A DNA stretch of 64,000 bases from Terfezia claveryi. Its lineage: Eukaryota > Ascomycota > Pezizomycetes > Pezizales > Pezizaceae. Positions 55,366-64,000 of the stretch are shown in pieces. The stretch spans positions 1 to 64,000 of the forward strand of contig WHUX01000186.1 in the NCBI GenBank assembly GCA_015179025.1, read 5' to 3'. The notes under the pieces are model-generated. The model worked only from the letters and a program-made list of their open reading frames with translations. It was not told where the DNA came from and made no database searches. The position numbers were made by a program, and so were the translations under genes. The first letter of the stretch is position 1. Each line of letters starts with the position of its first letter.

Positions 55366-55852
55366 AGATAACCGCTCTCGTTGCGGCTCACTCTAGGTGA
55401 ATTCGGTTATGTTTTTAGTGTGCCACACTGAAACATAGCCGCTAGCAAGGGTATATTACTAGCGCTTACCCTGCATTAGCGCAATGCAGTCATCATGCAT
55501 GCACATGCACGTCGGAGTCACACCCGTCGCACATGCGTCATGCATGCAGGTAAGATTAGCACACCGCCCCCAAATTAGTATTGCTGACTGCATGACGCAA
55601 TCATGTTTAATAAGTCACACCATTATGCATGAACGAGTCACACTTTTAATTTAGATTTTTAGAAGAGGGTGGTCAGCCCACCCACACTACGGAAATAATC
55701 ACAATTACCGTGAGTCACACTAGAGGTAGGAAAAGGTATAAGTATCAAGCACTGAAGAGTCAATCCAGACGAAACCAACAGTGACCTACAAGTCAAGTTG
55801 TCTGCTTCGTGATACTCTTCAGGAATTCTAACAAATTTTCTTCCTCCCCCCC
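55366..55852 (+). repeat. PLE terminal repeat C, inverted
   Basis: Reverse complement of A and B, joined to B through a short GAGAGCGGTTA palindromic region. It contains the complete hammerhead motif on the plus strand. Confidence 0.9.
55742..55815 (+). ncRNA. Hammerhead ribozyme motif (type I topology)
   Basis: Core CTGAAGA (55752-55758) and GAAA (55771-55774) are separated by a 3-bp stem II (GTC/GAC) with a 6-nt loop. Stem III pairs AC and AAC with GTTGT, with one bulged C, plus an inner TGAC/GTCA. Stem I pairs GTATCA and AGCA on the 5' side with TGCT and TGATAC after the cleavage site, leaving a TCG bulge. All canonical core bases (C3, U4, G5, A6, G8, A9, G12, A13, A14, the 15.1-16.1 A-U pair, C17) are present. 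Predicted cleavage follows C55802. HHRs are known in PLE terminal repeats. Confidence 0.85.
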
Positions 55853-55853
55853 G

Positions 55854-56003
55854 ACATTATCGAAATTATCAGGATACTTGTAAACATTACTTTTCTCATA
55901 CTCGTGGGTGGCCTAGACATTCCGTATTCTCTCATAGGGCTTTAGGCCTTCTAGAAGGTTAATCCTTTGCCGGGAGGCCTGGAACATGTTGTCAGAAATT
56001 GTT
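55854..56003. repeat. 150-bp flanking duplication, right copy
   Basis: It matches 51050-51199 at all but two positions (A/G and T/C) and continues into unique sequence TTGCTACCAAC. Confidence 0.92.
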
Positions 56004-56373
56004 TGCTACCAACTATGGCGACCTAGGTAGATCTATGTACATTCAGGCAGTAGGGCTTCATCATCAGTAATACCTATGAAACCTTATATGCTAAGCCTAC
56101 GGCAATCTAAAATTCTTAATTGCCCAGTAATCATCGACGGAATGAAATATCAAAACAACGGACTATGTGCACAACAACTAACAAAGAATCTGCAGGATGT
56201 TTAGGTTGATACCGCTAAAAGCAAAAGCAATTGACTCCTGTTGCTCAGATTAACTTTATGAAATAAGAGAAAGTTCCATGGTAGTCTCCACTCAACCCCA
56301 GTGCCTATGAATCTTAGACACGGCGGCGTTAAGTGCAGATTTTATTTCTTTGTAACACCTACCCGGAGGTACA
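56004..56373. other. 3' flank of the coiled-coil gene
   Basis: No gene is seen. This is probably the 3' untranslated and intergenic sequence of the minus-strand gene next to it. Confidence 0.4.
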
Positions 56374-57730
56374 TTACAAACCCTGTAGTTCACCGGTAGC
56401 CGGCGTCACTCCATTAGTGAGATTGGCCATCTGGCTCTGCATAATGGCTATATGAGCCATAAACACTGTGATTGTCTCCTTGTGATTATCTTCCATTGCC
56501 TGCTGCCTATTTTCCATATCCTCTATCTTCTTATTCAACCGTACGTTCTCCACCTTGATTGCTGCGTTCTCCGCCTTGATTGTTGCGTTCTCCGCCTTGA
56601 TTGCTGCATTCTCGGTCCGCAACTTATCATTGTCCACTTCCAAGCGCTTCACTCTCTTTTTCAAGCTCTTAACCTCACTTTGTAGGGTTCGATTCTTGTC
56701 TTTGGCCGCATGCATTTCTTTCTCAGAAGCCTCCGCTGTATCTTTTGCGCGTTGTGACTCACTCTCCAGCTCCTTTAGCTGAGTACGGTGCTTCTCTTGC
56801 GGGACAGCCAGTCCGTGAGACTCTGCAACCGCAACTACCTTCCCCCAGTGCTTACCATCCCATGTTGGAACCCAATCGAGTCTGATACTCTGCAGTGGCT
56901 CCAGGTCCTTGACAGTGGGCAGGGCAGTGTACGCATCGAGAATATCCCCCAGATCTTTATTATGGGTTCGTCTGAGTTCCTCCTCTGTAGTAACTCCAAG
57001 AACGTGTTGTAGTATTGACTCAATTACAGTCAGACACTCCAGAGACGGTGGTGTAAGCGTGGTTGTGATAGGAGTAGTACTAGATTGTGTATGGTATTTA
57101 CGGAAAACAGAGATTGCATCGAGGACCTGGTCAATTGAAACTGAGTGAATGACCGTATTGGCTTCGTTGCCGACTTTGCTGAGTTCGGTCAGTGCTTGGA
57201 AGAGTGAAGAACCGGTAATTCTGCCGAAGATGTTACCGAGGTCATCTTGACGATGCTCCAAAAACCGTAGCAGACTCCGGCGGGCGTCTGCATGCTGCTC
57301 ACGTATTTTCAGGAGCGTCATATGAACACCCATCGCTCGGAAGACCTATAACAAATTGTACAACATCAATATCTAAGCTAATATTGCTGGGAAGACGGTG
57401 TCTTACCCTAGTCGCAACCTCGCGAAAGACAAAATGTGCCTGGTTCCATTGTCGTAATTCTGCTTCTGCTTTATTGTCTAGGACACGTTTCCATTTATTC
57501 GTAGCTGCCTCAGGAGTGGCACCTACCACGAGGAGCATGGAGTCAACATCAGCAACTTCAGTCAATGTTTGACTAAAGTCGGCAATCTGGGATGCACTGG
57601 GTGCTATACATGGAGTGCAAGACAGGGTAGGAGAACCGGCACCACGCTTGGGGCTTGTTTCCACCACGCGCACCTTGCGGGCAGGCCCCGTGGATTCTGG
57701 AGTTGGTAGACTGGAGCGTTTTGCAGGCAT
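56374..57730 (-). CDS. Coiled-coil protein of unknown function, 431 aa, two exons
   Basis: Exon 1 is 57730-57407 (MPAKRSSLPTPESTGPARK, an NLS-like basic start). A 61-nt intron (57406-57346, GTAAGA...GTTATAG) follows in phase 0, then exon 2, 57345-56374. The first 250 residues are helical without a recognised domain. Residues about 295-400 are a long coiled coil with a near-exact 7-residue periodicity (AENAAIK, AENATIK, AENAAIK, VENVRLN). The end is short and non-charged. The clear intron and uninterrupted frame mark it as a real host gene. Dimerisation through the coiled coil is inferred; nuclear location is a guess from the N-terminus. An upstream in-frame Met at 57835 is an alternative start. 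Confidence 0.8.
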
Positions 57731-57835
57731 GCTATAGCAGTAGGTTGAGATGCCTAGGTCTGTGTTTGGATATGTAAACGTATGTGGATGGCAAACAGTA
57801 GGTAGTTGTTGATTATAAAAACCACTAGATAGCAA

Positions 57836-58100
57836 CGTTGATTGTATAATCCATTTGATGGCAACGGTCTTAATAGCACCATACGTATAGTGTCATGCCA
57901 AGACCCGAGCGTACGAGCGTAATATGTTCTGACCCATCCAGCAATACGGCCCGGCCCATCATGCTATTCACCCTCGCGGGCATATATTGTTTGGCGCATA
58001 ACTCATTTCGTGAGCGGTTTCACGACCGGATTACGAGGTTATCAAGCGGAGGAATCGTGAAGAGTAGAATTCGTATGTTTTAGTCTCATGCCAAAAGATA
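57836..58100. other. Upstream region of the coiled-coil gene
   Basis: No gene is seen. The short frame at 57895-58083 has no family features. Confidence 0.35.
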
Positions 58101-58560
58101 TCGCTATACAGCAAGGCTTATTGCTTATGGTCCTACTGTACCTTAGTGCTCTACAGAAGAAATCCATTCTCGGTCCCCCCGGGACTCCTGCATATCTCGT
58201 GATACTTTACCAGGTTCATCCCACATAAGAGTATTCTTACAATTTAATAACGGCACTATCTGCTTATACCTGGCTCCCTTGACACGACGAGCGTTTGGTC
58301 GGATCTCAACCATCCAGAGCACCTTCCAAAAAGGGGACAGCACCACGGCTCCCCCACAACAAGAATATCTACACTTTTCTCGGGGAACCAACTATCGCGA
58401 CCCTTTCCCCTCCTTTGATGCTTTTCATCTCTTCCTTGTAGCTGTTCTTCCCTGTTATCACTCGCAGTCTTCCTCGACGGGCATTGGTCCATGACGGGTG
58501 ATATCACCAATCGGTCCGCCAAATCCCCCACATAGATAACTCCCTCGCTGCAGCCTTGGG
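58100..58560 (+). mobile_element. LINE 5' UTR fragment
   Basis: It shares GTTTGGTCGGATCTCAAC and CCAGAGCACC with the 5' end of the LINE derivative at 34217-36080 (minus strand near 36040). Short reading frames in it are not genes. Confidence 0.6.
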
Positions 58561-58879
58561 CCGCACACCGTCTAGGTAACCAAAAGACTCAGAGTTGAGA
58601 TAACTCCCACACATCCTTACTAACAAGCCAACTAGGTACACACTGACAATGCAAGACAAGGTAAACAGAAAGAGCAACCCTAGAAAGAACGATCAACTAA
58701 ATCCACCACACAAGACACGGCTACCAGTCACTGTCCATCCGCAGCCACCGTCCCTAAAGAGATACCAAAGCGACACAAGCGCGGTCACTCTTGCAGATAT
58801 AAGCACAGAGTCACAGACATAGACCCCAGCTGCTGGTTATACGTCCACCTATAAGAGATAGGACTCACCCCCCACTCCT

Positions 58880-60360
58880 GACGCTCATAAGCACAAGTCC
58901 AATAACTGGTGTTTCTACGTCTGCGGCATGTTGGAGATCTTAGCGTTCTTCAATGATGATTTCAATGATCTAGGGGAAGTTGTACCCGAGGATTTAGCCA
59001 AACTAAGAGAAATGTTAGAACAAGAGTGGAGGCTCTGACGGCACAAGAAGAGAGGGACACTACGCCGCAGCCTTCTATTCTGAGGACAGCCGGGAAAGCC
59101 CATCAACAACAGGCCAGTCCTACCTTGGAGTGGAATCCACCGTTGCAGACGCGGAGCGCCAAGCTTTGGTTCTTGCAATACAGTCCCATATCGATACCTC
59201 CATGGTTGTCCTTCTCTCCGATTCAGCTTCCGCTATCTCTTCGACAGTCAATCTCTCCTCTGGTGTTTAGGCACCTAGAAGCGGAATAGAGGTCAATCTC
59301 ATCAGACTCCTAGCCGAACGTGACAGCAAGCATTATGACACAACCATCTCGTGGCTCCGTTCCCACATTGGTATCAAAGGGAACGAGGAGGCTGACAAGC
59401 TAGCAGCCTTCATCTCAGCTCTAGGTCAGGTCAAAGTTCAGGAAGGGCTCGTTACCGAGGGAGGAGTTTGACAGCCAGAAGGGCCGGGATACACTCGAGC
59501 CCTAGCTTCGGAATCCGGAGATCAGCATGGAACCGATACGCCTTATCTGCCTACACCTGGTGCAGAACAAATAAGGGGCCGCAGAAGTCATGGCTTTTTA
59601 AACTAGGCTAATCAAGATTGAGTGGCTGCCCATGCGGCCACCATATACAAGACGGTCGGCACCTCGTCTTCGACTGCCCCCTTCTCTATGATCAAAGGCA
59701 GGCTTTTAAGAGATAAAGGAGGGAGGTATAGGCAGCAGTGAGATCCAAAAGTCCACTGAAGGATAATACGAATGAGCGAAGTGAGATTGTCACGTAGAGA
59801 AGAGTATATAGAAGTGAAGAGATGTATTGCAGCGAAGAGATGCGTTGTTCTGTGATTATTATCTCTATCCAACAGGAAACGAACGAGATATATATACATG
59901 AATGAACGTACATAAGAAAGTGAAGAAGAAGAGGGACATATGAGTAGCACGCAATGCCTGTGAAGACCGAAGCACGCAATGCCTGTGAAGGCCGATGCTT
60001 GCCATATGATCTGCAGGCCAGAGCACGCAATGCCTGTGAAGGCCGAAGCACGCAATGCCTGAGAAGGCCGTTGCTTGCCATAAGATCTGCAGGCCGAAGG
60101 TCGCCGTTGCTTGCCATAAGATCTGCAGGCCGAAGGTCGCCGCGTGTGGAATAGCAAGGCATGAGCGGAATGAATGAATGTACGGCATTCAATCACTAAC
60201 AAGGCTTTGGGCAGCGTCAAGGATTGGGAGGATCTCGGCCGCCTCATCTGGGTCAAAGAGGAGGACGAGGATAACTGGGATGCAGTAGAAGCCTTCTTCG
60301 GCTTCCTTTACAGACGGATGGCTGGGAGGGGAGGCAGCCCCTGAGCACGAAAAAATATCC
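58880..60360 (+). pseudogene. LINE ORF2 C-terminal region (RNase H and CCHC-type end), split by an LTR
   Basis: The RNase H domain at about 59030-59480 reads YLGVESTVADAERQALVLAI, VVLLSDSASAISSTVNLSS, TISWLRSHIGIKGNEEADKL and AAFISALGQVKVQEGL. After a further block (HPCGHHIQDGRHLVFDCPLL, 59630-59690) an LTR (59706-60201) interrupts. The gene resumes with VKDWEDLGRLIWVKEEDEDN and ends AVEAFFGFLYRRMAGRGGSP at about 60340. A few stops and indels make it non-functional. It is the best preserved RNase H copy in the window. Confidence 0.85.
59706..60201 (-). repeat. Solo LTR inside the LINE ORF2 relic
   Basis: On the minus strand it starts TGTTAGTGATTGAATGCC. The flanks AGGCTT (59700-59705 and 60202-60207) are a 6-bp duplication, or 5 bp with one extra base at an LTR end. 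It is closest to the 39910 copy. Confidence 0.8.
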
Positions 60361-60569
60361 ATCCACGTTAGGATGGGCTGGGCTTTACTAGCCGATAGCA
60401 CATCAATGTACAACGAGATGCCATTGCCGTCAGGAGCTGGCAGAGACCTTGGTCGAGTTCAGGGGAGGAAAGTTCGGTCTGGTTTCTTTTAGATTTTCAT
60501 CTCTTCATGACACCATCTCTCTTATCTCTTTATGACATTATTTCGATATTTCATCTCAGCCCCAGTCAG

Positions 60570-60866
60570 GGTTAATATGTCTATTCCCTTACGACATGAT
60601 TTCCGTAGCGGACCTCAGTCAGGCCTCTTGAGGTCATCTGGCAACTCGCCGGTTAATGACAGCATGGGGGTTCTACTTTCTTTACCTTATTCTTTCTTCA
60701 CGCTTTTGCTACATTTATTTGTTTTCTGCGCGCCGGACCTGGCAGATTAACTTGCCTTGTCCTGAAACCATCCAGGTTTCTGGGTGGCTCCTCATGTCCC
60801 CCTTACTGGGACCGAATAGGAGTAACAAGTATTTATAAAAAATAAAAAAATAAAAAAATAAAAAAA
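60570..60866 (+). mobile_element. LINE 3' UTR with A-rich tail
   Basis: The shared blocks CCTCAGTCAGGCC, TTAATGACAGCATGGGG, GGCAGATTAACTTGCC and ATCCAGGTTTCTGGGTGGCT precede a tail of TAAAAAAA units ending near 60866. Confidence 0.85.
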
Positions 60867-61950
60867 TGTACCTGAGGATTGCCGGATAGGCGCAGCGAAG
60901 TTTGAGGAGGAGCGTCGGCAGATATCCCAGCCCACGCCACCACCAACCACAGATACTAGCACTTAGACCATATCGCCAAACTCGGTACAGAAGCCGGCGA
61001 CCAACAGCGTCTCCACTAATAGGGACCGCCTTCAGCTCCCACGTACGCAGAGGCAGCAACGAGCACTGCACCAATATCACTACAAAGTCCACCACCAAAA
61101 GACAAGGGTAAAGGGAAAGTGGAGGTGGCATCTCCCCCGAAGCCTCCGAACGATCCGAAATCCACACGAGCTGCACCACCCTCGAAAGCGACGTCAGCCC
61201 ATCGCTCCCGAACTGACCAAGATCCACCCATACGAGCCCGAGCACGAGCCTTGGTACTTGACACGGCCCCCACAAAATTCAAGCCAGGACTGATACACCA
61301 TTGGATCGAGGAGGACAACAAGAGTGCTCAAATTCTGGCATTCGCTGGCTGCTGTATGAGGGCAGAAGGTTCGGGAAGCTAGCATCTTCTCTTGTAATCT
61401 ACATGGTGGAGGAAGTTCTCGTCACAGAGGGGCTCAGCATGAGCAGGAGAGTTCCGCACCATAGCATGCGACTTTCAGAGATGAGTGCTCTTTTGTTACC
61501 TGCGAATAGGAGGCGGTTTATTGGGGCTTTGTTTAAAATTTCCTACCAGCGCTTACATACATAATTTTTCCGCCTGCGGGATTTTGATGATTTTCCACTT
61601 GTGATAGGTTTCTATTCACAGGCCGTAAGGCAAATAGTGGCTTTCTCACCTGCGCGAGGTTATTCGTTCATCTTTGTTCTTACGTTTTGTTGAAGTTTTT
61701 CCACCTGTGAAAGTTCTTGGGGGAGGTTGTCTCTTGGCTCCCATCAGGGCCCTCGGGTTCATCCGGTTCATGACAGAATGGGAGTAACCCATTTACGAGT
61801 CTCTTATGTGTATCTAGCTTGCGTCGACCTGGCAGATTAAATTGCCTCGTCCTGAATCCACCCGGGTTTCTGGGTGGCTCGTCATGGTCCCACGTCGGGA
61901 CCGCATACGAGTAACAAGTATCTTAAAAAAAAATTTAAAAAAAACTAGCT
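60867..61950 (+). mobile_element. Non-autonomous LINE derivative, second copy (ORF1 end plus 3' UTR)
   Basis: The ORF1 end reads TKFKPGLIHHWIEEDNKSAQ, GIRWLLYEGRRFGKLASSL and VIYMVEEVLVTEGLSM (about 61265-61450). It is followed within about 200 bp by the LINE 3' UTR (GGCAGATTAAATTGCC, GGGTTTCTGGGTGGCTCGT) and tail at 61922-61946. As in the 34217-36080 copy, ORF2 is absent, so both derive from the same deletion. The 5' side is truncated against the preceding LINE tail. Confidence 0.78.
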
Positions 61951-62819
61951 CCCTACAAACAGAGGACCCTTCAACTGCTGGCTATTTACCATAAAAAGGA
62001 CAGACTCACCTTCATGTCCACACTGTAACTATCCGACCGCAGATGGGTATCATACAGAAAACAAACCAGCACGAGAAAGTAGTGCTCAATGTCCCTCAAC
62101 ACAGCTACTCGGAACTGAAAAAAGAACACAAGAGAAAACCCCAAGTCAACACACAAGGGAAAAGGAAAACAAGCACCAGATACCTAGGTGAAAAAGGGAC
62201 GACCGTTGTTCCCTAACAAACTTCCGCTAAATTGAGGGAAAATAACCAAGAAAAAGAAACAAATCGTACGGATCCACTAGTTGGTACAATCGCATAAAAG
62301 GGCAGGAAAGCAGGCGGTCGTCCCTGATTATCTACTTAAAACATGAAGGAAGAAATAGACCTCGACCAAGGAACTTCACATGGGATGTTACTTTTATTGT
62401 ATCTGGTCTTCTACGTACAAATGGGGCTGCAAACCAGTTCGCAGAATAATACAGCCTGTCAGCCGATTTCTGCAAAAGTTCCATACCACTCAGGGTAACT
62501 AGGTTATCCTTTTTTTTCCTTGGTTATGCAAAGTAGGGAAGTTAGCTGTCAGAATAATCTAAAACGTTACAACACAAAATCTACTGTGGTACTGTTCCGG
62601 GCCAGCCGCGAGAACTCAATATTCGCGAGAGGTCTGGCTCGCGGATGGCCCGGTCCTGCCGCGAGAACAGTTTGTTGTCTCGCGGGGGGCCTGGGCCCCG
62701 CGGGAGAACACGGGAGCACATAATTACCCAAATAAGTAAAATTTGATATATAGTAGATACAAGATGGAATAAAGCACGCAAGGGAATACAAAGTGGGAGT
62801 AAATTAAGAAATGAGATTG
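61951..62819. other. No gene seen
   Basis: 61951-62560 has no open frame of note. 62590-62710 is a GC-rich patch with GCGCGAGAAC-like hairpins and GGGCCCAG, possibly a degenerate MITE without clear ends. Confidence 0.4.
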
Positions 62820-63365
62820 GACATCAAGCAGAAGGGCCAGCAACATGTATTGTGTCCTCCTTAGAGGATTCTGGGGAGGACGAACTAGAACGTGATTTGT
62901 TGGTACGTATTAAATTTGCAGGATGACATCGGGTAGTAAATTCTCGGCTTAAACGCAAACGGGAACAGCGGCGGGTTTGACATTTGCCTTTACATTTACA
63001 TGTATTTCAGGCTCAGTCAATGTACTTAAGGAAGCGGCTTAGAATTTAAAAATAAAAAAATAAAAAAAAACAGGGAAGCAGCTTCTCTTGATGATAGGCG
63101 GTTTACATTATATGTGGATAATGTGTGCAATTGATCTAAATCAGGATGTGTAAAGCTGCTGTAGTTCACGAGTGGGATAATAGCGGTTCAGTATGCCATG
63201 GAGAGTTAGCAACTGATATCGATCAGGATGGGTTTTAAGGATGATCTTGCAGAAGAGCCTAGGTGCATTGGTTGCATGTCGGTCAATTCTAGCAATGTAA
63301 AGTGATACTAGATCACCAACATGAAATTGCGCAATATCTTGGAGTTTGCTGTATTTTATACTCAT
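62820..63365 (-). pseudogene. C-terminus of an integrase-type transposase (KRBA2/SCAND3-like), split by a LINE tail
   Basis: The minus-strand frame from 63365 reads DIAQFHVGDLVSLYIARIDR, then RYQLLTLHGILNRYYPTREL. After a frame change come LSSREAAS and a cysteine-rich CKCKGKCQTRRCSRLRLSR, ending at a stop near 62830. A VGD...IxRIDR block, an LREAA segment and a CxCKxxCxTRRC module in that order are seen at the end of integrase-type transposases related to vertebrate KRBA2/SCAND3. The catalytic core would lie beyond 63365 and is not present in readable form. The interruption at 63041-63073 is an A-rich insert. Confidence 0.58.
63041..63073 (+). mobile_element. Tail-only LINE insertion (33 bp)
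   Basis: AGAATTTAAAAATAAAAAAA continues into a TAAAAAAAAACAG end, flanked by GGAAGCGGCTT (63030-63040) and GGAAGCAGCTT (63074-63084). The tail has the same TTTAAAAATAAA composition as the LINE tails elsewhere. Confidence 0.72.
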
Positions 63366-63600
63366 TTGGCAAGCATGCCATGTATGGTCAGCTCACCATA
63401 TGTCGCAAGCATCTTGTGTAGTAAGCATAGGTACAGCCTAGTCTGATTGCACTTCCACTCGCAGAGGGTAAGGCCAGTGGTAAACAAGTCTGACTCGCCT
63501 GAGGCCTATTGTACACTTGCATAGTGACCCGGTGGACAGTCATGTGTTTAGTTGAGGGTAATGAGCTCACCCGATAGGCACATTATCTAAATTATCAATC
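63366..63600. other. No gene seen
   Basis: This is upstream of the integrase-type relic; only short uninformative frames. Confidence 0.35.
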
Positions 63601-63790
63601 TCTATGGAATTCATGTATCTGCAGCCTCTATATTCATGTATTAGCGGCTTCTACATTCATGCATTTGCGGCCATTATATTCACGCAATTGTAGCCTCTAT
63701 ATATCTATGGAGTTCATGCATTTGCGGCCATTATATTCATGCAATTGCAGCCTCTATCTATGGAATTCATGCATTTGCAGCCTCTATGTA
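63601..63790 (+). repeat. Tandem repeat of about 28-bp units
   Basis: Units pair ATTCATGCATTTGCGGCC with a TTCATGCAATTGCAGCCTCT half and recur six to seven times with small indels. Confidence 0.8.
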
Positions 63791-64000
63791 TATATCTATG
63801 CTAGCGTCATTTATTATGTAACTTAACCATCACGTGCAAAGTTGGCCGCATGTGGCCCTTAATAAGACTGCGGGGACATGGCTATTCCATTTCGCTCAGG
63901 TTTGTTTCCAGACATTTTTCAGGCGACACCAACAATCCGAAGCTTGGCGAAGGTTTCAGTTGGTGACAAAACGTCTGTAGCGAGACTGCATACTATATAT
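63791..64000. other. Window end, no gene seen
   Basis: No coding or repeat feature is recognisable here. Confidence 0.35.

Larger units (their letters stand above)
51200..55853 (-). mobile_element. Penelope-like retroelement (PLE) with hammerhead-bearing terminal repeats
   Basis: The 4.65-kb unit has a minus-strand reverse-transcriptase ORF. Repeat copy A (51200-51692) lies at the 3' side and copy B (54910-55357) at the 5' side, both in the same orientation. Inverted copy C (55366-55852) abuts B. Direct repeats around the ORF plus an inverted extra copy is the typical PLE pLTR layout. The outer ends are GGGGGGAGGAAG and CTTCCTCCCCCC. A 150-bp duplication flanks the unit. Confidence 0.87.

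Noticed and set aside
59954..60154. 66-residue arginine-rich frame
   Set aside because: It is the reverse reading of internal repeats in the solo LTR.
62590..62710. GC-rich hairpin region as a third hAT MITE
   Set aside because: Inverted ends are poor and no flanking 8-bp duplication could be found.
1..64000. CRISPR arrays, bacterial operons or telomeric repeats
   Set aside because: None seen. Tandem repeats present are minisatellites without regular unique spacers, and no TTAGGG-type arrays occur.

Overview
This is nuclear DNA from a filamentous ascomycete. Three things point there: short spliceosomal introns of about 60 nt with CTAAC/CTGAC branch points, a dispersed 5S rRNA gene, and transposons degraded by C-to-T mutation as in repeat-induced point mutation (RIP). 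The fungal-specific FunK1 kinase and OTT_1508-type deaminase fit as well. A transposon-rich lineage such as the Pezizomycetes (truffles and relatives) would suit, but the species cannot be fixed from sequence alone. Only five or six host-type genes are visible; nearly everything else is layers of mobile elements.

Layout: 1-9036 is a Ty3-type chromovirus cut off by the window start. 9037-12830 holds a minisatellite-bearing repeat, a RIP-degraded pogo/Fot1 transposase and a Tad-like LINE end with nested insertions. 13049-15931 holds a pogo-derived TIR element, LINE tails and LTR pieces. 16095-17686 is an unrecognised minus-strand gene. 18190-20165 is LINE debris including reverse transcriptase. 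20345-21763 is an intact three-exon gene with a Uma2-like PD-(D/E)XK nuclease domain. 22836-25225 is a FunK1 protein kinase broken by a poly-G run. 25430-27811 is an AT-rich RIP-like block with a less degraded TIR element inside.

27812-37195 is a second LTR retrotransposon with 170-bp LTRs. It has lost its reverse transcriptase and carries a pogo-type element, an 1.85-kb foldback, a solo LTR and a LINE deletion derivative. Its 3' LTR lies 108 bp upstream of an intact 708-aa OTT_1508-like deaminase gene (37304-39430). 39910-42335 holds LTR pieces and a second minisatellite module. 43600-45210 is a second Uma2-like nuclease gene. 45636-47781 is a RIP-damaged Fot1-like transposon. 47945-50625 holds LTR fragments, a 63-bp hAT MITE and a pogo-type element that contains a 5S rRNA gene.

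51200-55853 is the most striking object: a Penelope-like retroelement (PLE). It has terminal repeats in direct plus inverted arrangement, a hammerhead ribozyme motif in each repeat (complete in one), a 60-nt spliceosomal intron in its ORF, and a 150-bp flanking duplication. 56374-57730 is an intact two-exon coiled-coil gene. 58100-61950 is LINE debris with a solo LTR and a second copy of the LINE deletion derivative. 62820-63365 is the end of an integrase-type transposase gene, and the window closes with a tandem repeat.

The host genes do not form a pathway. The nuclease-like pair, the kinase and the deaminase do all belong to families that expand in fungal genomes and are linked by comparative studies to conflict or effector roles. 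They sit in the kind of repeat-rich compartment where such genes turn over.
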